Shown here one piece after another: positions 11,789 to 17,076 of a DNA stretch of 17,076 nt (positions are counted from its first letter, which is position 1; the number at the start of each line of letters is the position of its first letter). This stretch comes from an uncultured Alcaligenaceae bacterium. GTDB taxonomy: Bacteria; Pseudomonadota; Gammaproteobacteria; Burkholderiales; Burkholderiaceae_B. The notes under the pieces are model-generated. The model was not told the DNA's origin. It saw only the letters and a list, made by a program, of their open reading frames with translations, and made no database searches. The translations under genes and the position numbers were made by a program. The stretch is taken from positions 1 through 17,076 of the forward strand of contig CALEQZ010000034.1 of assembly GCA_937908115.1 (NCBI GenBank). Direction: 5' to 3'.

Positions 11789-13368
11789 TTGATTTCGACG
11801 TCGTCGACCTGTCGCGGTTGCAGTTCGCCGCGACGGCCATGTACCACTTCCTGTTCGTGCCGCTGACCCTGGGCCTGTCTTTCCTGATCGCGATCATGGA
11901 AAGCGTCTACGTCATGACAGGGCGCGAGATCTGGCGCCGCATGACGATGTTCTGGGGCACGCTCTTTGGCATCAATTTCGCGCTGGGCGTGGCCACCGGG
12001 GTCGTGATGGAGTTCCAGTTCGGCATGAACTGGTCCTATTACAGCCATTACGTGGGCGATGTGTTCGGCGCGCCGCTGGCGCTCGAAGGCCTGATGGCCT
12101 TCTTCCTGGAGGCGACCTTCGTCGGGCTGTTTTTCTTCGGCTGGGACCGGCTGTCCAAGGTCGGGCACCTGGTCGTGACCTGGCTGGTGGCGCTGGGCAC
12201 CAATCTGTCGGCGATGTGGATCCTGATCGCCAACGGCTGGATGCAGAACCCCGTGGGCGCGGTGTTCAACCCCGAAACCATGCGCATGGAGATGACCGAT
12301 TTCTTTGCGGTCATCTTCAATCCGGTGGCGCAGGCCAAGTTCGTGCATACCGTCAGTGCCGGCTACGTCACGGGCGCCATGTTCGTCATGTCGATCAGTG
12401 CCTGGTATCTGCTGCGCGGCCGACACGTGGCGCTGGCCAAGCGGTCGATGGCCGTGGCGGCGAGCTTTGGCCTGGCTTCGGCGCTGTCGGTCGTCGTCCT
12501 CGGCGACGAAAGCGGCTATCTCACCACCGAGCACCAGCGCATGAAGATCGCCGCGATGGAAGCGATGTGGGAAACCGAGGCGCCGCCCGCCAATTTCAAC
12601 CTGATCGCCATTCCCAACCAGGCCGAGCGGCGCAACGACTTCGCCATCGAGATCCCCTACGTGATGGGCATCATCGGCACGCGATCGCTGACCACCCCCA
12701 TGCCGGGCATCAACGACCTGGTCGCCAGCGCCGAGCAGCGGGTGCGCAACGGCATCGAGGCCTACCGCGCGCTGCAGAAAGTGCGCGCCGACCCGAAAGA
12801 CGCGCAGGCGCGTGCCGACTTCGACAAGACCTGGCCGGACCTGGGCTATGCCCTGTTGCTCAAGCGCTACCGTGACGACGTCACGCAGGCGAGCGAGGCC
12901 GACATCCGGCAGGCCGCGCTCGATACCGTGCCGAGCGTGACGCCGCTGTTCTGGACGTTCCGCGTGATGGTGGGGCTGGGCCTGTACTTCATCGTTTTCT
13001 TCGCGGTGGCGTTCTGGCGCGCCTCGCGCGGGCGCTTGGCGGACAACCCCAAGCTGCTGCGCATCGCCGTCTGGAGCCTGCCGCTGCCGTGGGTGGCCAT
13101 CGAAGCGGGGTGGTTCGTCGCCGAGTACGGACGCCAGCCCTGGGTGATCGAAGGGGTGCTGCCCACCTTCTATGCGGCTTCGGGCCTGAGCCTTTCAGAC
13201 CTGGCCATCAGCCTGGCGGTTTATCTGTCGCTGTACACCGTGCTGGCCATCGTGGGCATCAAGGTGATGCTGCACGCGGTGCGCAAGGGCCCTGCGGGGC
13301 CGCAGCGTGCCGGCCAGCCCGGCGATGCCGCCGATCCGCTGCCGGCAGGTGCCACGGCCGCCCACTGA
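11785..13368 (+). CDS. cydA: Cytochrome bd ubiquinol oxidase subunit I CydA
   Basis: CydA is the haem-bearing subunit of the quinol oxidase that reduces oxygen to water with high affinity and without proton pumping. The protein has 527 residues and the E. coli-type long Q-loop. With a constant +2 offset to E. coli numbering, the haem ligands are His21 (MYHFLFVPLTLG), His188 (VHTVSAGYVTG) and Met395 (FRVMVGLG). The proton-path glutamates are Glu101 and Glu109 (LEGLMAFFLEA), the quinol-site residues are Lys254 and Glu259, and GRQPW lies at 449-453. About nine membrane segments are seen. The start overlaps the regulator stop (ATGA) and is preceded by GGAGAG, so translation is coupled. Every key residue for a canonical bd oxidase is intact. 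This is not the short-Q-loop or cyanide-insensitive (CioA) length class. Confidence 0.98.
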   Translation: MIDFDVVDLSRLQFAATAMYHFLFVPLTLGLSFLIAIMESVYVMTGREIWRRMTMFWGTLFGINFALGVATGVVMEFQFGMNWSYYSHYVGDVFGAPLALEGLMAFFLEATFVGLFFFGWDRLSKVGHLVVTWLVALGTNLSAMWILIANGWMQNPVGAVFNPETMRMEMTDFFAVIFNPVAQAKFVHTVSAGYVTGAMFVMSISAWYLLRGRHVALAKRSMAVAASFGLASALSVVVLGDESGYLTTEHQRMKIAAMEAMWETEAPPANFNLIAIPNQAERRNDFAIEIPYVMGIIGTRSLTTPMPGINDLVASAEQRVRNGIEAYRALQKVRADPKDAQARADFDKTWPDLGYALLLKRYRDDVTQASEADIRQAALDTVPSVTPLFWTFRVMVGLGLYFIVFFAVAFWRASRGRLADNPKLLRIAVWSLPLPWVAIEAGWFVAEYGRQPWVIEGVLPTFYAASGLSLSDLAISLAVYLSLYTVLAIVGIKVMLHAVRKGPAGPQRAGQPGDAADPLPAGATAAH

Positions 13369-13381
13369 CAGGAGCAATGCC

Positions 13382-14533
13382 ATGGATCTCATCCCCTTGG
13401 ATTACGCAACGCTGCGGGTGATTTGGTGGGCCCTGATGGGCGTGCTGCTGATCGGGTTCGCGGTGATGGACGGATTCGACCTGGGCCTGGCCGCGTTGCT
13501 GCCGGTGCTGGGGCGTACGCAAGACGAGCGGCGCGTACTGGTCAACGTGGTTGGCCCGGTCTGGGAGGGCAACCAGGTTTGGCTCATCACCGGCGGCGGC
13601 GCGATCTTCGCGGCCTGGCCGATGTTGTACGCCGTGTCGTTTTCGGGCTTTTACCTGGCCATGCTCCTGTTGCTGGTGGCGCTGATCGTGCGGCCGGTGG
13701 GCTTCAAGTACCGCGGCAAGCTTGCCGATCCGCGCTGGCGCGCCACCTGGGACGGGCTGCTGTGCTTTTCCGGCATCGTCTCCAGCCTGGTGTTCGGCGT
13801 CGCCGTGGGCAATGCGCTGCAAGGTGTTCCGTTCGCGCTGGAGGCCGGCACCCTGCGCCCGGTGTACGAGGGCAGTTTCCTTGCACTGTTCAATCCGTTC
13901 GCGCTGCTGGCCGGTGCGCTGTCGCTGGCCATGTTGGCGATGCACGGTGCGGTGCTGGCGGCTTGGCGCACCGAGGATCCGATGGCGGGCCGCGCGCGCG
14001 CCTGGGGCATCGCCTGCGCGCTGGCGACGCTGGCGCTGTTCGTGGCGGGCGGGTTCTGGGTGGCGGGCGGGCTTGCCGGCTACCGCCTGGCCGCGCCGGT
14101 CGATTCCGGCGCGATGTCCAATCCCCTGGCCAAGGACGTGGTCGTGCGCGCGGGCGGCTGGATGGCCAACTTTCACGCCTGGCCCATCGCCTGGGCGGCG
14201 CCCGCGGTGGGTGTCGCAGGCGCGCTGCTGGCCGCGGCGCTGCTGGTGGTGCGCCGGGCGGGGCCGGCCTTCCTGGCATCATCCTGCGCCATCGCCGGGA
14301 TCATCCTGACCGTGGGCCTGGCCATGTTCCCGTTCATCCTGCCGTCGTCGCTGGATGCGCGTGCCAGCCTGACGGTTTGGGACGCGTCATCGAGCCGGCT
14401 GACGCTGTGGGTGATGCTGTTGGCGACCGTGTTCTTCATGCCCATCGTCACCGCCTACACGGCGTGGGTGTACCGCGTCATGGGCGGCAAGGTCACCCGC
14501 GCCGGCGTCGACGGCAACCCCAACGCCTATTGA
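13382..14533 (+). CDS. cydB: Cytochrome bd ubiquinol oxidase subunit II CydB
   Basis: CydB pairs with CydA in the inner membrane and stabilises the haems. The 383-residue protein (E. coli 379) has about eight to nine membrane segments. Conserved blocks are GVLLIGFAVMDGFDLG (20-35), WEGNQVWLITGGGAIFAAWP (61-80) and the C-terminal MFPFILPSSLDARASLTVWD. The position equivalent to E. coli Asp58 is Glu62, a conservative acidic exchange; Asp33 matches E. coli Asp29. The start ATG 13382 is preceded by CAGGAG with a 7-bp spacing, 13 bp after the cydA stop. cydX follows after 10 bp. Confidence 0.97.
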   Translation: MDLIPLDYATLRVIWWALMGVLLIGFAVMDGFDLGLAALLPVLGRTQDERRVLVNVVGPVWEGNQVWLITGGGAIFAAWPMLYAVSFSGFYLAMLLLLVALIVRPVGFKYRGKLADPRWRATWDGLLCFSGIVSSLVFGVAVGNALQGVPFALEAGTLRPVYEGSFLALFNPFALLAGALSLAMLAMHGAVLAAWRTEDPMAGRARAWGIACALATLALFVAGGFWVAGGLAGYRLAAPVDSGAMSNPLAKDVVVRAGGWMANFHAWPIAWAAPAVGVAGALLAAALLVVRRAGPAFLASSCAIAGIILTVGLAMFPFILPSSLDARASLTVWDASSSRLTLWVMLLATVFFMPIVTAYTAWVYRVMGGKVTRAGVDGNPNAY

Positions 14534-14543
14534 GGAGGTGGCC

Positions 14544-14672
14544 ATGTGGTACTTCTCTTGGATTCTGGGCCTGGGACTGGCCTGCGCCTTTGCCATTCTC
14601 AACGCCATGTGGTTCGAGCTGCGCGAAGGCCAGTCGCCGGATGACGGCGGCGCGCAACACGACGAGGCCTAA
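14544..14672 (+). CDS. cydX: Cytochrome bd small subunit CydX
   Basis: This 42-residue membrane protein begins MWYFSWILGLGLACAFAILN, the recognisable CydX/YbgT signature, with a single transmembrane helix (about 4-22). A short hydrophilic tail (ELREGQSPDDGGAQHDEA) follows. CydX is the accessory subunit that stabilises the haems of the bd oxidase. The ribosome site is very strong (GAGGAGGTG just upstream), and the gene starts 10 bp after cydB and ends 18 bp before cydD. The acidic tail is slightly longer than that of E. coli CydX (37 residues). Small size makes this gene easy to miss in automated annotation; order and sequence make the call firm. Confidence 0.95.
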   Translation: MWYFSWILGLGLACAFAILNAMWFELREGQSPDDGGAQHDEA

Positions 14673-14690
14673 GGCAGGCAGGGCGCACGC

Positions 14691-16472
14691 ATGTCCGCTT
14701 CGGTCGAGCACGATCCGGCCCGCGCCATCCCGCGGTTGACGCCTGCGCAGTCGCGCTGGCTGTCGGCCTGCGCGCGGCTCGCCGGCCCGCGGTTGCGCAT
14801 GGCCGTGGCCGCGCCGCTACTGTCGGGCGCCTTGCTGCTGGCGCAGGCGTGGTTGCTGGCGCGCGCCATCGATAAGGCCGTGGCTGGCCAGGCAGGCCTG
14901 TCGGCGCTTGCCCCCGACATTGCCGCCATCGCCGCACTGGTGGTCGCGCGCGCGGCGCTCGCGTGGCTGGCCGAGCGCGCGGGTAGCCGCGCCGCCGAAA
15001 CGGTCAAGGCACGGCTGCGCCGCGCGCTGTTGGCCAGCGTGCTGGCGCGCGGGACGGATTGGAGCCGTGCGCGAGCCTCCGGGGAAATCGCCGGCGCGCT
15101 GGTCGAGCAGGTCGATGCCCTCGAAGGGTATTTCGCGCGCTTTCTTCCGGCCATGGTGGCCGCCGCAGCGCTGCCACCGGCCTTTGCGCTGGCGCTGCTG
15201 CCGGTCGACTGGGTGGTGGGATCGTTGCTGCTGGCGACCGCACCTTTGATCCCGTTGTTCATGGCCCTGGTGGGATGGGGGGCGGAGGCGGCCAGTCGGC
15301 GCCACCTGCACGCCTTTGCACGGCTGTCGGGGTTCTTTGCCGACCGTGTGCGAGGCCTGTCCACGCTCAAGCTGTACGGGCGCGCGCAGGCCGAGGCCGA
15401 GACCGTGGCCCGCGCCAGCGCCGCGCTGCGCGACCGCACGCTGGCCGTGCTGCGCATCGCCTTCCTGTCCTCGGCGGTGCTGGAGTTTTTCGCCGCGCTG
15501 GGCGTGGCGGGCGTGGCGCTGTACGTGGGGTTGACCTACCTGGGGTTTCTCGACCTGCGCGGCGATGCGCTGGGGCTGCAGGCCGGCCTGTTCTGCCTGC
15601 TCATGGCGCCGGAGGTGTATTGGCCGTTGCGCCAGCTTGCTGCCCACTATCACGACAGGGCCGCCGCGCGCGCCGCGGTGGCCGAACTGGACCGCATCTT
15701 TGGCGGATTGCCGGCAGGCGGTGCCATGGCGCAAGCGCCCGAGACCGCCGTCGGGGCGGCGGGTGCACCCGGCTGTGCAGGCCCGGCCGATCTACAGGTG
15801 CGGGCACTGGTGGTGCGCGTGGCTGGCCGGGACCGGCCGGTGCTGGCTGGCGCGGACTTTTGCTTGCCGGCGGGCGCCTGGGTGGCGCTGACCGGCGACA
15901 GCGGCGCGGGCAAGACGACGTTGCTCGAAGCGCTGGCGCGCCTGCGCGCGCACCAGGGCGAAATCGTGTTGGACGGCCGTCCGCTGCAGGATTGGCCGGA
16001 GGCCGCGTTGCGTGGGCGCGTGGCATTGATCCCGCAGCGGCCTTACCTGCATCCGGGGTCGATCGCCGAGAACATTGCGCTGGCCGATCCACAGGCCGAC
16101 GCCGCCCGCATCGCCCAGGCCGCGCGCATGGCCTGCGTGGACGAGTTTGCCGACGCGCTGCCGCTGGGCCTGGACACGCAGGTTGGCCCGCGCGGCCATG
16201 GCTTGTCCGGCGGGCAGGCGCAGCGCGTGGCGCTTGCCCGGCTATACCTGCGCGATCCGGGCCTGATCCTGCTGGACGAACCCACGGCCCATCTGGATGC
16301 CGCCACCCGCGACCGCGTGCTCGACCAGCTGCTGGCATTCGCGCGCGGCCGCACCTTGCTGGTGGCCACGCACGATGGCGAAGTCATGCGGCGACTGCCG
16401 CTACGGCTGCATTTGCAGGATGGTGCGCTGCACGCCGTGCCGCTGCCCAGCGGCAAACGGGAGAGCCGATGA
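14691..16472 (+). CDS. cydD: ABC transporter CydD subunit (glutathione/cysteine exporter, bd assembly)
   Basis: CydD forms a heterodimeric ABC transporter with CydC. The complex is needed for cytochrome bd assembly and was described as a cysteine/glutathione exporter, with later work pointing to haem involvement. The 593-residue protein has a six-helix membrane domain (about 35-330) and a nucleotide-binding domain with Walker A GDSGAGKT (402-409), signature LSGGQ (505-509), Walker B LILLDEP (525-531) and switch His561. A low-complexity Ala/Gly linker with one cysteine (about 339-365) joins the domains. The catalytic motifs are complete. The start ATG 14691 follows a modest GCAGGG ribosome site. 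The stop overlaps the cydC start by 4 bp. CydD rather than CydC is indicated by order and by the fully canonical site. Confidence 0.96.
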   Translation: MSASVEHDPARAIPRLTPAQSRWLSACARLAGPRLRMAVAAPLLSGALLLAQAWLLARAIDKAVAGQAGLSALAPDIAAIAALVVARAALAWLAERAGSRAAETVKARLRRALLASVLARGTDWSRARASGEIAGALVEQVDALEGYFARFLPAMVAAAALPPAFALALLPVDWVVGSLLLATAPLIPLFMALVGWGAEAASRRHLHAFARLSGFFADRVRGLSTLKLYGRAQAEAETVARASAALRDRTLAVLRIAFLSSAVLEFFAALGVAGVALYVGLTYLGFLDLRGDALGLQAGLFCLLMAPEVYWPLRQLAAHYHDRAAARAAVAELDRIFGGLPAGGAMAQAPETAVGAAGAPGCAGPADLQVRALVVRVAGRDRPVLAGADFCLPAGAWVALTGDSGAGKTTLLEALARLRAHQGEIVLDGRPLQDWPEAALRGRVALIPQRPYLHPGSIAENIALADPQADAARIAQAARMACVDEFADALPLGLDTQVGPRGHGLSGGQAQRVALARLYLRDPGLILLDEPTAHLDAATRDRVLDQLLAFARGRTLLVATHDGEVMRRLPLRLHLQDGALHAVPLPSGKRESR

Positions 16473-17076
16473 ATCAGGCCGTTGCTTCGACCGACCCTGG
16501 CGCGGCGCTTGCGGACGCCGACCCGGCCGATCACGGCCGGCGCGCGCCGGGCCATGTGCTTGCCCGCATCCTGGCGCCGCTGTATCGCCGGCGCCGCCGC
16601 GCCCTGGCGCTTGCGCTTGCCCTGTCGATCGTGACGGCGGCCGCGGGGGTGGCCCTGCTCGGGGTATCGGGCTGGTTCCTGACCGCGGCGGCGCTTGCTG
16701 GCCCGGCCGCGGCTTTCAACCTCTTTGCGCCGTCCGCTTTGGTGCGCGGCCTGTCCTTCGTGCGCATCCTCGCCCGCTACGGCGAACGCCTGGCCGGCCA
16801 CGCGGCGACGCTGTCGCTGCTGGCCGATCTGCGGGCGCGCGTGTTCGCGGGGCTGCTGCCCAAGGACCCAGGCGGGCTCGCGTCGCTGCGCGACGGCGAT
16901 GTCGTTTCGCGGCTGACTGGCGACGTCGATGCGCTGGACACCGTCTACTTGATGATCCTTGCGCCGGCGTTGACCGCCTTGGCCGCAGCCGCCCTGCTTG
17001 CCGCGGCGCTCCACGGGTGGCTGCCGGGATCGGCCTGGGCGCCGGTGGCCGCGCTGGTCGCGGCAGCGGTCGCCGT
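16469..17076 (+). CDS. cydC: ABC transporter CydC subunit, N-terminal part (truncated by window end)
   Basis: This is an open frame from ATG 16469, overlapping the cydD stop (ATGA), with GGGAGAG a few bases upstream. It stays open to the window end, giving 202 complete codons. After a variable N-terminus it shows the CydC membrane-domain pattern VSGWFLTAAALAGPAAAFNL, then LVRGLSFVRILARYGERLAG, DLRARVFAGLLP and GDVVSRLTGDVDALDTVYL. These match the order seen in E. coli CydC (LSGWFLSASAVAG, RYFERLVSHDATF, VADVDTLDHLYL). The ATPase domain lies beyond the window. It is the partner of CydD. Nothing suggests a break before the edge. Confidence 0.93.
   Translation, partial: MNQAVASTDPGAALADADPADHGRRAPGHVLARILAPLYRRRRRALALALALSIVTAAAGVALLGVSGWFLTAAALAGPAAAFNLFAPSALVRGLSFVRILARYGERLAGHAATLSLLADLRARVFAGLLPKDPGGLASLRDGDVVSRLTGDVDALDTVYLMILAPALTALAAAALLAAALHGWLPGSAWAPVAALVAAAVA

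Noticed and set aside
1..17076. Mobile elements, CRISPR arrays, tRNA or rRNA genes, toxin-antitoxin or defence islands
   Set aside because: No transposase, integrase, repeat-spacer pattern, cloverleaf or phage-like protein was found; the gene content is conserved core functions in dense operons.

Overview
This window is GC-rich (roughly two thirds G+C), tightly packed bacterial chromosome. It carries the lptB-hpf-ptsN-hprK-rapZ gene order of beta-proteobacteria. Protein wording and neighbourhood point to Alcaligenaceae, most likely the Bordetella/Achromobacter lineage. That assignment is by recognition, not by database search. I see no mobile element, CRISPR array, tRNA or rRNA.

Layout. (1) 1-1795: the 5' end of a leftward gene (probably yraN) diverges from rightward rsmI, which is followed by an Ogt-type O6-alkylguanine-DNA alkyltransferase. 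(2) 1841-9751: a block of ten leftward genes, transcribed in the order kdsD, kdsC, lptC, lptA, lptB, hpf, ptsN, hprK, rapZ, rlpA. Its first part makes the Kdo precursor of LPS and builds the LPS-export bridge. The middle encodes a ribosome-hibernation factor and the nitrogen-PTS output protein EIIA-Ntr. The last part encodes HPr kinase, the RapZ adaptor that controls GlmS synthesis in E. coli, and a septal lipoprotein. Most junctions overlap by 4 bp or are separated by only a few bases. The two larger gaps, lptB-hpf (346 bp) and hpf-ptsN (291 bp), hold promoter-like and hairpin elements. (3) 9851-11056: purT, divergent from kdsD and closed by a strong intrinsic terminator. (4) 11219 to the window end: an operon of a GbsR/MarR-type regulator, cydA, cydB, the small gene cydX, cydD and a truncated cydC. 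It encodes a complete cytochrome bd quinol oxidase and its CydDC maturation transporter, with a dedicated regulator translationally coupled to cydA.

How the genes work together. The leftward block ties outer-membrane construction (Kdo, LPS transport, RlpA) to the supply and sensing of amino-sugar and carbon/nitrogen status (RapZ, HprK, EIIA-Ntr) and to ribosome hibernation (HPF). rpoN, normally between lptB and hpf, is missing. The rightward cyd operon is a self-contained low-oxygen or stress respiration module with a clear operator-like dyad over its promoter.

The gene content is conserved core biology rather than a new system. The points most worth following are regulatory: a probable leaderless ptsN mRNA under a tandemly duplicated -10 box, a similar arrangement at kdsD, an hpf leader whose Shine-Dalgarno sequence can be sequestered in two ways, the missing rpoN, and the regulator-cydA coupling with its operator.
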